A DNA stretch of 64,000 nucleotides, taken from the NCBI GenBank assembly GCA_943371245.1, contig CALRTY020000003.1, positions 124,001-188,000 of the forward strand. The letters run 5' to 3'. This document shows, piece after piece, positions 34,955 through 43,599 of the stretch. The position numbers and the translations under genes were made by a program. Below the pieces are notes generated by a model. The model saw nothing but the letters and a program-made list of their open reading frames with translations, had not been told where the DNA came from and did not search any database. Source of the DNA: UBA5018 sp947463165 (GTDB taxonomy: Bacteria; Cyanobacteriota; Cyanobacteriia; PCC-6307; Cyanobiaceae). Each line of letters starts with the position of its first letter. Positions within the stretch are counted from its first letter, which is position 1.

Positions 34955-35074
34955 TCTGTTGAGCGGTAATATCCCTAGTCGGCAATATCCCTAATAAGTT
35001 GATCCGCAAACTCTCTCATCTGGTGAGCGGCAATGTCCCTAAGCGGTTGAGCCGCAGGGAGTTTTTGTGGCCGC

Positions 35075-35530
35075 TCAGCAGGGCAGGCGAGTGCCGTGGC
35101 TCACCCTCACTACGGTGTGGACGTTGCCGCGGCGGCTGAAATCTGCCACCAATTCAATCCATTGGGGGTCTGCGGCGGCCACCAGATCATCCAGGATGCG
35201 GTTAGCCACCTCCTCATGGGAAATAGCCCGGTCGCGGTAGCTATTTACGTAGAGTTTGATCGCTTTCAGTTCCAGCACCCGGGGGCCTGGCTGGTAGAGC
35301 AGCCTTAGCACGGCAAAGTCTGGATAGCCGGAGAAAGGGCATAGGCAGGTGAATTCCGGCAGCTCGATTGACACCTCGTAGGCCCGGCCCGGCCTGGGGT
35401 TGTCAAAGCAGATCAGCTGAGCATCGGCAATCGCTCGCTCGCCATATAGCGGAGTGCGGGTGGCCTCGGCCTGGTGGTTGGCGGCGCTAGGGCTCACGGA
35501 TGCGGAATCGGCGATCTGTTCTATGGCCAT
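35075..35530 (-). CDS. queF: NADPH-dependent 7-cyano-7-deazaguanine reductase
   Basis: 151 residues. The T-fold enzyme signature with the catalytic Cys and Asp is ELPEFTCLCPFSGYPDFA, and NVHTVVRVSHG lies near the end. It reduces preQ0 to preQ1 for queuosine in tRNA. Length fits the short bacterial form. It is divergent from glnB. The first 25 residues are Ala/Ser rich and not conserved in appearance. Confidence 0.95.
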   Translation of the reverse strand: MAIEQIADSASVSPSAANHQAEATRTPLYGERAIADAQLICFDNPRPGRAYEVSIELPEFTCLCPFSGYPDFAVLRLLYQPGPRVLELKAIKLYVNSYRDRAISHEEVANRILDDLVAAADPQWIELVADFSRRGNVHTVVRVSHGTRLPC

Positions 35531-35579
35531 CCTAGCCAGCGCCGCTCGGCCGTTTAGCTGTGAGGGCTCGGCTATTCAA

Positions 35580-35623
35580 GTAACTATTGTTACGGCGAGC
35601 CGGCCAGGGCTCGGGCCTAATGG
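35580..35623 (+). promoter_or_regulatory. NtcA-type site and -10 box upstream of glnB
   Basis: GTAACTATTGTTAC fits GTAN8TAC exactly at 35580-35593. Twenty-four bases later TAATGG could serve as the -10 element, close to the class II NtcA-activated layout. The glnB ATG is 62 bases further on. It could also affect the divergent queF gene. Confidence 0.8.
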
Positions 35624-35684
35624 CCAGGTCCTCCCAATTGGCAGGACGTCCTGAGAGACTGCTCACAAGCCCCCCGCTGCTTCC

Positions 35685-36023
35685 ATGAAAAAAATCGAGG
35701 CCATCATTCGTCCGTTCAAGCTTGAAGACGTGAAGATCGCACTGGTCAATGCGGGCATCGTGGGCATGACCGTCAGTGAGGTGCGGGGTTTCGGTCGTCA
35801 AAAGGGCCAGGTGGAGCGCTATAGAGGCTCGGAGTTCACGGTTGAGTTTCTGCAGAAGCTCAAGCTCGACATCGTGGTGGACGACGAAAAGGTCGATACC
35901 GTGGTGACCGCGATTCAAGAGGCCGCCCGCACCGGTGAGATTGGCGACGGCAAGATTTTTGTTAGCACCATTGAATCAGTGATCCGCATCCGCACCGGCG
36001 ATCGCGACAGCAGCGCCATCTAG
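35685..36023 (+). CDS. glnB: Nitrogen regulatory protein PII
   Basis: 112 residues. It begins MKKIEAIIRPFKLEDVK, with T-loop GRQKGQVERYRGSEFTVEF and B-loop TGEIGDGKIFV. It senses ATP/ADP and 2-oxoglutarate and in cyanobacteria controls NAG kinase, PipX and nitrogen transporters. Ser49 is present, but residue 51, Tyr in many PII proteins, is Phe here. An NtcA-type site lies upstream. Confidence 0.97.
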   Translation: MKKIEAIIRPFKLEDVKIALVNAGIVGMTVSEVRGFGRQKGQVERYRGSEFTVEFLQKLKLDIVVDDEKVDTVVTAIQEAARTGEIGDGKIFVSTIESVIRIRTGDRDSSAI

Positions 36024-36081
36024 TCCCAGCCGGGCGGCCCCTGGCCCGGCTTGCTCCTGCTTCTGCCCCCGGTTGCTGTTA

Positions 36082-37131
36082 TCAGCCGCCGGCCAGGGTT
36101 TCCTGCACCAATCGGCGGATCTCAGCAGGATCGATCGGCAGCCCATCGCTGGGGCACAGATGGGTTGCCGGCCCAGGGCTTGTGCTGGCAGGGCTTGTTC
36201 TGGCATCGCTCGTGATGGCCTTGCTTGTACTCGCATGGCTTGTGCCAGCGGCTTCGGCCCCTGTCTCCCTGACGGTCGCCAGCGGATCGCCAGGTTTTAG
36301 CCAGAGCAGATATTCGTGGTTGCCTGCAGGGCCGGTGATCGGCGAGGCCACCAGCCCCGCTGCGCTTAAACCCAGCCCGGCGGCAGCGGCGATCACCCCG
36401 CCAATAGCGTCTTCGTGGGCGGCCGGATCGCGCACCACTCCCCCCTTGCCAACCCGGGCTCTGCCCACCTCAAACTGGGGTTTCACCAGCAACACCAGCT
36501 CGCACCGCTCGGGTTTGAGCAGCGCCAGCAGCGCCGGCAGCACCAGCGCCAGGGAGATGAACGAAACATCGGCCACCGCCAAATCCGGCTGGGGGTCTTC
36601 CGGGCCATACAGCTGCTCAGCCGTGAGACGGCGCAAATTGGTGCGCTCGCGCAGCACAACCCGGGGATCGCAGCGCAGGCTCCAGGCGGTTTGGCCATAG
36701 CCCACATCGATGCCGTAAACCCGCGCCGCGCCCCGTTGCAGCAGGCAATCGCTGAAGCCGCCGGTGGAGATGCCGCCGTCGAGGCATACCCGGCCCGCCA
36801 CCGCAATCGGGAACAGGCTCAAGGCCCGCTCCAGCTTCTCGCCACCGCGGGAGACAAAGCGGGGCGGTTGTTGCACGTTGAGCGGCAGCTCCGGGTGCAC
36901 CTCGGTGCCGGGTTTGTCGAGCAGCCGATCGCCGCTGCGCACCCGGCCAGCCCGGATCAGTTGCTGGGCCTGCTGGCGGCTGGCGGCCAGACCGCGATTC
37001 ACCAGTTCCAGATCCAGGCGCTGCTTGGGGGCCAAGGCGTTATGTCGTCGCTGCTGCCTGAGCGATCCAACCACAGGCCGGCACCCCTGCCGGCGGCGGC
37101 GATCACTTTGCTGCGAGGCCACGCCATACAT
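36082..37131 (-). CDS. TlyA-family rRNA 2'-O-methyltransferase/hemolysin-like protein
   Basis: 349 residues in the longest frame. An S4 RNA-binding domain (RLDLELVNRGLAASRQQAQQLIRAGRV) is followed by an FtsJ-like methyltransferase with VCLDGGISTGGFSDCLLQRGA, VYGIDVGYGQ, VADVSFISLALVLP and VKPQFEVGR. Homologues methylate ribose in rRNA. The conserved part begins near residue 34, so TTG 37035 is a likely alternative start. Near the C-terminus five exact 15-bp units encode x-T-S-x-A repeats. Confidence 0.87.
   Translation of the reverse strand: MYGVASQQSDRRRRQGCRPVVGSLRQQRRHNALAPKQRLDLELVNRGLAASRQQAQQLIRAGRVRSGDRLLDKPGTEVHPELPLNVQQPPRFVSRGGEKLERALSLFPIAVAGRVCLDGGISTGGFSDCLLQRGAARVYGIDVGYGQTAWSLRCDPRVVLRERTNLRRLTAEQLYGPEDPQPDLAVADVSFISLALVLPALLALLKPERCELVLLVKPQFEVGRARVGKGGVVRDPAAHEDAIGGVIAAAAGLGLSAAGLVASPITGPAGNHEYLLWLKPGDPLATVRETGAEAAGTSHASTSKAITSDARTSPASTSPGPATHLCPSDGLPIDPAEIRRLVQETLAGG
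36176..36250. repeat. Five exact-length 15-bp units inside tlyA-like gene
   Basis: Plus-strand units such as GGGCTTGTGCTGGCA and GGGCTTGTTCTGGCA; all are in frame and sit between the methyltransferase core and the C-terminal tail. Confidence 0.92.
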
Positions 37132-37159
37132 TGGCTAGGACGTCGCCACGCGCTGGCCC

Positions 37160-38455
37160 TTGATTGAGCGTTACACCCTGCCCGAGATGGGCAGCATCTG
37201 GAGCGAGCAGGCCAAGTACCAGAGCTGGCTGGATGTGGAGATTGCCGCCACCGCCGCCCAGGCCCAGCTGGGGCGCGTACCTGAGCAGGCCCTGGCCACG
37301 ATTCGAGCCAAGGCCAGCTTTGAGGTGGAGCGCATCCTCGAGATCGAGGCGGAGGTGCGCCACGACGTGATCGCCTTCCTCACCAATGTGAACGAACACG
37401 TGGGCGAGGCGGGCCGCTACATCCACGTGGGCATGACCAGCTCCGACGTGCTCGACACCGGCCTGGCCCTGCAGCTCAAAGCCTCGGTGCAGTTGCTGCG
37501 CCAGGAGCTCGATGCCCTGGCCGACGCCCTGCTGGCCCTGGCCCGCGCCCACAAGGCCACGGTGATGATTGGCCGCTCCCATGCCATCCACGGCGAGCCG
37601 ATCAGTTTTGGCTTCAAGCTGGCCGGCTGGCTGGCCGAGGTGCAGCGCAATCAGGAGCGTCTCGAGCGCCTGGCCCAGGTGGTGAGTGTGGGCCAGATCA
37701 GCGGCGCCATGGGCACCTACGCCAACACCGATCCCCAGGTGGAGGCGATCACCTGCGCCCAGCTGGGCCTGGTGCCCGATGCCGCCAGCACCCAGGTGAT
37801 CGGCCGCGATCGCCATGCCGAATACGTGCAGACCCTGGCCCTGGTGGGGGTGGCCCTGGAGCGTTTTGCCACCGAGATCCGCAACCTGCAACGCACGGAT
37901 GTGTTGGAGGTGGAGGAGAATTTCGCCAAGGGCCAGAAGGGCAGCTCGGCGATGCCCCACAAGCGCAATCCGATCCGCAGCGAGCGGATCAGCGGCCTGG
38001 CCCGGGTGCTGCGCAGCTATACGGTAGCCGCCCTGGAAAATTGCGTCCTCTGGCATGAGCGCGACATCAGCCATAGCTCGGTGGAGCGGATGATGCTGCC
38101 CGACTGTTCGGCCACCCTGCATTTCATGCTGCGGGAGATGACCGAGGTGATCCAGGGGCTGGGGGTCTACCCGGACAACATGGCCCGCAACATGAATGTC
38201 TACGGCGGCGTGGTGTTCAGCCAGCGGGTGCTGCTGGCGCTGGTGGAAGCGGGCCTGAGCCGCGAGCTGGCCTATCGGATTGTGCAGCGCAATGCCCATG
38301 CCGCCTGGAACAGTGAGGGGGGCGATTTCCGCGCCAACCTGGCCGCCGACGCTGAGGTGAATGCGGCGCTCAGCCCCGAACAGCTGGCGGCCTGTTTCGC
38401 CACCGATTTGCACCTGGCCAACTTGGATGTGATCTGGCAGCGCCTGGGCATTTGA
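37160..38455 (+). CDS. purB: Adenylosuccinate lyase
   Basis: 431 residues from TTG 37160 (MIERYTLPEMGSIWS). The fumarase/aspartase superfamily signature is GSSAMPHKRNPI at about 267-278, with HVGMTSSDVLDT and the catalytic His in RSHAIHGEP. It acts twice in purine synthesis, cleaving SAICAR and adenylosuccinate to release fumarate. Length and motifs are standard. A tiny open frame begins six bases after the stop. Confidence 0.96.
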   Translation: MIERYTLPEMGSIWSEQAKYQSWLDVEIAATAAQAQLGRVPEQALATIRAKASFEVERILEIEAEVRHDVIAFLTNVNEHVGEAGRYIHVGMTSSDVLDTGLALQLKASVQLLRQELDALADALLALARAHKATVMIGRSHAIHGEPISFGFKLAGWLAEVQRNQERLERLAQVVSVGQISGAMGTYANTDPQVEAITCAQLGLVPDAASTQVIGRDRHAEYVQTLALVGVALERFATEIRNLQRTDVLEVEENFAKGQKGSSAMPHKRNPIRSERISGLARVLRSYTVAALENCVLWHERDISHSSVERMMLPDCSATLHFMLREMTEVIQGLGVYPDNMARNMNVYGGVVFSQRVLLALVEAGLSRELAYRIVQRNAHAAWNSEGGDFRANLAADAEVNAALSPEQLAACFATDLHLANLDVIWQRLGI

Positions 38456-38461
38456 GCAGCC

Positions 38462-38578
38462 GTGCTCTTACCCCTGGCAATGTTTTGGACAGCTAATGCG
38501 GACTGGATCGAGGCGGTGTTGAGCACCACCGGTCTGCTGCTGGTGGTGTGGCTGGTGCTCAGGCCCCGCAATAACTAG
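38462..38578 (+). CDS. 38-residue single-pass membrane peptide
   Basis: GTG 38462 to TAG 38578. The N-terminal half is MLLPLAMFWTANADWIE; one membrane helix follows (AVLSTTGLLLVVWLVL) and a basic end, RPRNN. The start lies six bases after purB, so it could be translated from the same message. Composition is typical of the small membrane peptides found in cyanobacterial photosynthetic and NDH complexes, but I do not recognise this one. Weak ribosome site. Confidence 0.5.
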   Translation: MLLPLAMFWTANADWIEAVLSTTGLLLVVWLVLRPRNN

Positions 38579-38676
38579 GGGGGATCGGCTCCTTGGGCCG
38601 ACCAGTTGGGACTAATTGTTGAGGGGGCCAGTTGTCTTTTGGCAAAACCGGCCTCGGGGAAAATCTGGCTGGTTTA

Positions 38677-40050
38677 TTAGCCGGTGAATTCGCCGTTGTA
38701 GGCCTCTTCTCCGTGGGCGTGGATGTCCATGCCCTGTTGCTCCTGCAGGTCGGTGACCCGCAGGGGCAGCAGGCTACGGATTACTTGCAGCACCACATAG
38801 GTGCCGATTCCCACCCAGAGGATCGTGAAGCAGCAGGCCTGGAATTGGATCCACAGCTGCTGCACCTGTCCGCGGATCAAGCCATCGGCGCCGGCTGGGT
38901 TGAGGCTCTTGAGGCAGAACACGCCGGTGAGCAGCGTGCCCAGTAAACCGGCCACGCCGTGTACCGGCAGTACGTCGAGGCTGTCGTCCAGGCGCCAATT
39001 GTGTTTGAGCTGCACGGCAAAGCCGCAGACCAGGGCGGCACTGGCCCCGATCGCCAGGGCGGCCAGGGGGCTCACGTAGCCAGCGGCTGGGGTGATCGCC
39101 ACCATGCCGGCCACGGCGCCGGTGGCCAGTCCCACGGCGGTGGGTTTGCCGCGCTGCTGCCCTTCCAACAGCATCCATATCAAGGCGGCGGCGGCGGCGG
39201 CGCTATTGGTGTTCAGGCAGGCCAGGCTGGCCAGATTGCCGGCCACCAGGCCGCTGCCGCCATTGAAGCCAAACCAGCCAAACCACAGCAGCCCGGCCCC
39301 CAGCAAGATGAAGCTGACGTTGTGGGGCGGCGAAACCTGTTGGGGATAGTGGCGGCGCCGGCCCACCATCGCCACGGCCACGGCGGCGGCGATGCCCGAG
39401 GCCATTTCCACCACCAGGCCACCGGCGAAGTCGAGGGCCCCCAGGCCATCGGCCCCCAGCAGGCCGCCAGGTCCCCAGACCATATGGGCTAGGGGCAGAT
39501 AGACGCAGCTGCTCCAGAGCACCAGGAAAGCAAGCCAGGCCGGGAAATTGATGCGTTCCACCACCGCCCCCGACACCAGCGCCGGGGTGATGATTGCGAA
39601 GGTGAGTTGAAAGAAGGCCACGGCGCCTTGGCTGAGCTGGCCCTCCCCCCAGCTAGCCGACCAGTTGCTCAAGCCAGCCCATTGCAGGCCGCCGATAAAA
39701 GGGGCGAGGGGGCCGACGCCAGGGGCGAACACCAGGCTGTAGCCATAGAGCACCCAGATCACACTGACTACCGCCATGGCCGCGAAGCTCATCACCATGG
39801 TGTTGAGCACGTTGCGGCTGCGCACAAAGCCGGCATAGAAGAGGGCCAGTGCTGGGGTCATCAGCAGCACCAGGGCCGCGCTGAGCAGCACGAAGCCATT
39901 GTTGGCGGCCCGCAGGGCCAGGTCGGCGGGGGCGGCGACCGCCAGGGGGGCGCCAGCAAAGCTGCCGCAAACGGCGCCAATCGCCGCAGTGGTTATCGAC
40001 AAAAGCGGAAAAGCGCCACCGGGACAACCTGCGTCGCCGCAAACAGCCAT
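38677..40050 (-). CDS. amt: Ammonium transporter, Amt family
   Basis: 457 residues. A signal-like N-terminus is followed by eleven membrane helices: NNGFVLLSAALVLLMTPALALFYAGFVR, FNGGSGLV, and DDSLDVLPVHGVAGLLGTLLTG with the second pore His (His364). At the first twin-His position the protein has Glu215 (DFAGGLVVEMASG) instead of His. It imports ammonium across the plasma membrane and is normally controlled by PII and NtcA; two NtcA-type sites lie immediately upstream. Confidence 0.95.
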   Translation of the reverse strand: MAVCGDAGCPGGAFPLLSITTAAIGAVCGSFAGAPLAVAAPADLALRAANNGFVLLSAALVLLMTPALALFYAGFVRSRNVLNTMVMSFAAMAVVSVIWVLYGYSLVFAPGVGPLAPFIGGLQWAGLSNWSASWGEGQLSQGAVAFFQLTFAIITPALVSGAVVERINFPAWLAFLVLWSSCVYLPLAHMVWGPGGLLGADGLGALDFAGGLVVEMASGIAAAVAVAMVGRRRHYPQQVSPPHNVSFILLGAGLLWFGWFGFNGGSGLVAGNLASLACLNTNSAAAAAALIWMLLEGQQRGKPTAVGLATGAVAGMVAITPAAGYVSPLAALAIGASAALVCGFAVQLKHNWRLDDSLDVLPVHGVAGLLGTLLTGVFCLKSLNPAGADGLIRGQVQQLWIQFQACCFTILWVGIGTYVVLQVIRSLLPLRVTDLQEQQGMDIHAHGEEAYNGEFTG

Positions 40051-40053
40051 TGA

Positions 40054-40067
40054 GTAGCGATTGCTAC
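40054..40067 (-). promoter_or_regulatory. NtcA-type site touching the amt start codon
   Basis: GTAGCGATTGCTAC fits GTAN8TAC exactly. It ends only three bases before the annotated ATG, so it cannot act as a standard activator site for a promoter between itself and that start. Confidence 0.65.
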
Positions 40068-40083
40068 TAAAAAGCCTGGCTCG

Positions 40084-40097
40084 GTAGCAATTGTTAC
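40084..40097 (-). promoter_or_regulatory. Second NtcA-type site upstream of amt
   Basis: GTAGCAATTGTTAC fits GTAN8TAC. Its centre is exactly 30 bases from the centre of the first site, about three helical turns. With normal class II spacing the transcript would start close to the amt ATG. Confidence 0.75.
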
Positions 40098-40277
40098 GGG
40101 TTGCTTTTGCTGCGGGACGTTCTGAAGCGACGCCTCAATGCCCGCCGTTGCCTGCGGGAGCTTGGCTGGATGCTTCGCCCTGCGTTTTGTTGTCGTCTGG
40201 GTCAGCGCTTTGGAGGCGCCCGGTTGGGGGCTTGGTGTTAGCGGAGGCCTAGGGCGCAGAGGTCAATGGCGCTGAGT

Positions 40278-43232
40278 TCAAGGGAGCCTGGTCTCGGTTG
40301 CGGGGCTGTCGTGGCCTGGGGACTCGGGGGAGTTGTGGTTGACATCGGCATTGACTCTTGAGTTGGTAGATGCAGCCGCTGCTCCTGAGCTGGCTGAAGC
40401 AGCCGCTGCTGCTGACACCGAATCGACATTGCTAGCGGCCACATCACTGGCGGTTACGGGGGCGATGGGACGTTCGGTGGCTGGAGGTTGAGTTGCTGCC
40501 GCCACTAGATCCTCCACTTCGCATACCGGGAAGCGATTGATCGCCTTCAGGGCCAAGCGGGCATTGCGGCGCAATTGCTCGCTCACCAGCTCGCAGTAGG
40601 GCACTTGGCTGAGCAGGTCTACTGTGCGGCGCAGCACCCGCACCACATCGCCCTCATCCAGGGAGCTGCTGGTGATCACCTCATTCCAGCTGGCACCGGC
40701 GGCCCAGGCGTGCACCAGCCCTGTGAGCTCTGGCTCCCACCAGATCGGGAAGTTGACGCGGGCCTGTTCCTGTTGGCGGCCAAGTTCGCGCCGCAGCCCT
40801 CGCAGATCGTGCAGGGCCTCCTCCACCAGCGGTGGCGGCGGGAAGGCACACCAGAGATCGGGGCGGTTCACCTCGGTGGAGATCGCCTCCAGCACCGCCG
40901 CCAGTTCGGCTGGATTCAGTTCATCGAGGTAACCGCTGATCAAGGCCAGCCCGAGCCACAGTTCGTTGTCGCCGCGCAGGGCGGCCACGGTGCGGCCCAC
41001 CTCCGTGGGTTGCAGGCCGTCTTCCCCGGCTAGGGCCCCGAAGTGGCGCAGCACGTCAATAAGCGCCAGGAAGGTATCCCAATGGCGGTTGGAACGGAAG
41101 TGGAGCAGCCGCTGGTGCTCCTCAATCTCCTGTTCCAACTCCTCCCGCCGCCGGCGATGTTTTTGCAATTGCTTGCGATCGCCCCAGCGATGGGCGGGAT
41201 GTAACTCCAGTTCCTGCTCCAGTTGCTGCACCAATTGGCCCTGGGTCAACACCTCGCCGGCCAGGTCGTATTGGGGGGTGTGCATGTCGTGGCGGCGCGC
41301 CATGGAGGCAACGGCAAGGGCCAGGCCGCCGCTGAGCTGATCGCCGTGGCGCAGCTCCCCCAGCCGCTGCAGGTCTGGCTTGGAGATGGCGCCCACCTGC
41401 AGGCAGCTGAGCTCGGCGTGCAGGCTGACTACGGCGCTGCAGGGCAATAGCACCCAGAGGTTGTCGTCGGTGAGGCAGAGCAGCAGGGGGAACTGGCCTG
41501 GCCCCTTCACCTTGGCCACGATCACCGCCGGAGTTATCTGGCTCTTGAGCTGGGGTGCCTTGAGGCTCACCAGGCTGCCCTCGCTGGCGAACTGCAGCGC
41601 CAGGGTGAGTTCGTGGGCCAGGGTTTCCTCCGCCTGGGACTGCAAAATCCGCAGCAGGCGCCGCTCCTCCCGCAGCCGGGCGCGCTTGTTTTCGTAGGCC
41701 TCGAAGTCTTCCCAGGGCACGTCTTCTGAGCCGTCCTCCAGGCGGTTGAGCTGCTCCTCCAGCTCGGCGATGCGGGCCTTGTCGTCGGCCAGATCCAGGG
41801 TGGCCAGATAGCGCCCGAAGCTGCGCTCCACCAGCTCCCGGGCCTTGACCAGGTCGTAGCGCTGCAGCAGGTTGAGCACCATCCCGTAACTGGGGGTGAA
41901 CTGACTCACCAGGGGATCGGAGGGGCTGGTGGCCAATTCGCCGGCCTCCCGCACCCCCTCAAAGCGGCTCTGCACGGTTACGACATAGCCCTGGGAATCG
42001 AGACCCCGGCGCCCGGCGCGCCCGGCCATCTGCAGAAATTCACTGGCCATCAGGGGGCGATGGCCCCGTTCGGTGCGCTTGGACAGGGCCGATATCACAG
42101 TGCTGCGGGCGGGCATGTTGATGCCGGCCGCCAGGGTTTCGGTGGCGAATACCACCTTGATAAGGCCCTGTTGGAATAGCTCTTCTATCAGTTCTTTCCA
42201 GGCCGGCAGTACGCCGGCGTGGTGGGAGGCAATGCCCCGCTGCAATGGCTCGGCATGGCCTTCCCGCACCGCTTCCGGGGTGGCGGCGGCAAAGGCATCA
42301 AGCCGGCTGCGGATACGCGTCTGTTCGGCCGGCGTCACCAGGCAGGCCTTGCCCATGTCGCGCACCCCCTTATCGCAGCCCCGGCGGCTGAAGATGAAGT
42401 AGATGGCCGGCAGCATCTGTCGCTCCGCCATCTGGGCCACCACAAAGGGCAGCGGCGGCGCTTCCGGCTGGGGCGGTTTAGGCGATTTGTTCGGGCCTTT
42501 GCGGCGGCTGCCCTTGGGGGGGCGCCAAACTTTGCAGTTGGGATGTAGAGCCGTGCCAGCGTCGTTGAGCAGGGGATGTAGGCCTTTGGCGCTGCAAAAA
42601 CTGAACTGCAGCGGCACCGGTCGGTAGTCGCTGAGCACCAAATTGGTGGGGCCGTGAACGCTGTGGATCCAGTCGGTTAGTTGGCCGGCATTGGCCACCG
42701 TGGCCGATAGGGCCACCAGCTGCACCGCTGGCGGGCAGTGAATGATTGATTCTTCCCATACCGTACCCCGCTGGGAATCATTCATATAGTGGCACTCATC
42801 AAGCACCACTGCTTCTACATCTTCTAGCGGATCGTCTTCGCGGTTATCTATTTCTATATAGAGCATATTGCGGAAGATCTCGGTGGTCATTACCACGATT
42901 GGCGCCTCGCGGTTGAAGCTGAGGTCACCGGTGAGTAGGCCCACCTGATCTGCGCCGAATTGCTGGCGAAAATCCCGCAGTTTTTGGTTGGAGAGGGCCT
43001 TTAGCGGCGTGGTGTAGAACACTTTGCGCCCATGGGCCAGGGCGCGATAGATGGCGTATTCGCCCACCAGCGTTTTGCCAGAGCCGGTGGGGGCGCTCAC
43101 CACCACCGAATGGCCCTGGTTCAAGGCATCGATCGCCTCTAGCTGGAAGGGGTCGAGCGGAAATGGAAAGAGCTGCTGCAGCGGCGGCACCGTGGTGTCG
43201 GCGGCGGGGCCATCGGTGCTGCTGCTGGGCAT
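40278..43232 (-). CDS. Ski2/Mtr4-like superfamily 2 RNA helicase (DEAD/DSHCT)
   Basis: 984 residues. Motif I APTGSGKT, motif II LDECHYM (DECH), motif III SATVAN and motif VI QMAGRAGRRG lie in the first 430 residues; a long insertion with coiled coil follows, then a C-terminal DSHCT-like domain (ELNPAELAAVLEAIST, GLVHAWAAGASWNEV, DEGDVVRVLRRTVDLL). Such helicases unwind structured RNA for decay or processing. The last 65 residues are an Ala/Ser/Asn-rich tail built of short repeats. The gene stands alone. Confidence 0.93.
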   Translation of the reverse strand: MPSSSTDGPAADTTVPPLQQLFPFPLDPFQLEAIDALNQGHSVVVSAPTGSGKTLVGEYAIYRALAHGRKVFYTTPLKALSNQKLRDFRQQFGADQVGLLTGDLSFNREAPIVVMTTEIFRNMLYIEIDNREDDPLEDVEAVVLDECHYMNDSQRGTVWEESIIHCPPAVQLVALSATVANAGQLTDWIHSVHGPTNLVLSDYRPVPLQFSFCSAKGLHPLLNDAGTALHPNCKVWRPPKGSRRKGPNKSPKPPQPEAPPLPFVVAQMAERQMLPAIYFIFSRRGCDKGVRDMGKACLVTPAEQTRIRSRLDAFAAATPEAVREGHAEPLQRGIASHHAGVLPAWKELIEELFQQGLIKVVFATETLAAGINMPARSTVISALSKRTERGHRPLMASEFLQMAGRAGRRGLDSQGYVVTVQSRFEGVREAGELATSPSDPLVSQFTPSYGMVLNLLQRYDLVKARELVERSFGRYLATLDLADDKARIAELEEQLNRLEDGSEDVPWEDFEAYENKRARLREERRLLRILQSQAEETLAHELTLALQFASEGSLVSLKAPQLKSQITPAVIVAKVKGPGQFPLLLCLTDDNLWVLLPCSAVVSLHAELSCLQVGAISKPDLQRLGELRHGDQLSGGLALAVASMARRHDMHTPQYDLAGEVLTQGQLVQQLEQELELHPAHRWGDRKQLQKHRRRREELEQEIEEHQRLLHFRSNRHWDTFLALIDVLRHFGALAGEDGLQPTEVGRTVAALRGDNELWLGLALISGYLDELNPAELAAVLEAISTEVNRPDLWCAFPPPPLVEEALHDLRGLRRELGRQQEQARVNFPIWWEPELTGLVHAWAAGASWNEVITSSSLDEGDVVRVLRRTVDLLSQVPYCELVSEQLRRNARLALKAINRFPVCEVEDLVAAATQPPATERPIAPVTASDVAASNVDSVSAAAAASASSGAAAASTNSRVNADVNHNSPESPGHDSPATETRLP

Positions 43233-43389
43233 CGCTTGATCCTAGGGGGGAAAGCCGCCTGAACCCCTGTTGATGGCCAATTGATGGGAGCTCTGCCGCT
43301 GGGCGTCTGGGGAAGCGTCGATGATCCGCCAGCGCTTGTGCACAGACCTGACACAAGCGATCGCACAACCGATGGCGGCAGCGCTATAG

Positions 43390-43599
43390 GCCCGCCCGCC
43401 AGCAGCCGAGGGCCTAGGTCGCTCGGCTGCCGCAGCGATTGAGCCGCTGGACCTGCAGCAACAGCTGTTTGCCCAGTGGCAGCAGTGCCAGGACGCCACG
43501 ATCGACGGGCCAAGCTTGCGGCGATCCTGGCGGCCGATCCGGCAGTCATTCGAGGCCTTGCCGCAACTGCTGCTGGATCTGGGGTTGCCAGCGCGCTGA
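43390..43599 (+). pseudogene. Protein-like open frame without a start codon
   Basis: The frame reads AIEPLDLQQQLFAQWQQ, then SLRRSWRPIRQSFEALPQ and LLLDLGLPAR before TGA. Composition is clearly protein-like, but from the preceding in-frame stop at 43387 there is no ATG, GTG or TTG before the conserved-looking part. It may be the 3' end of a broken gene or use a rare start (ATT at 43438). No function known. Confidence 0.4.
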
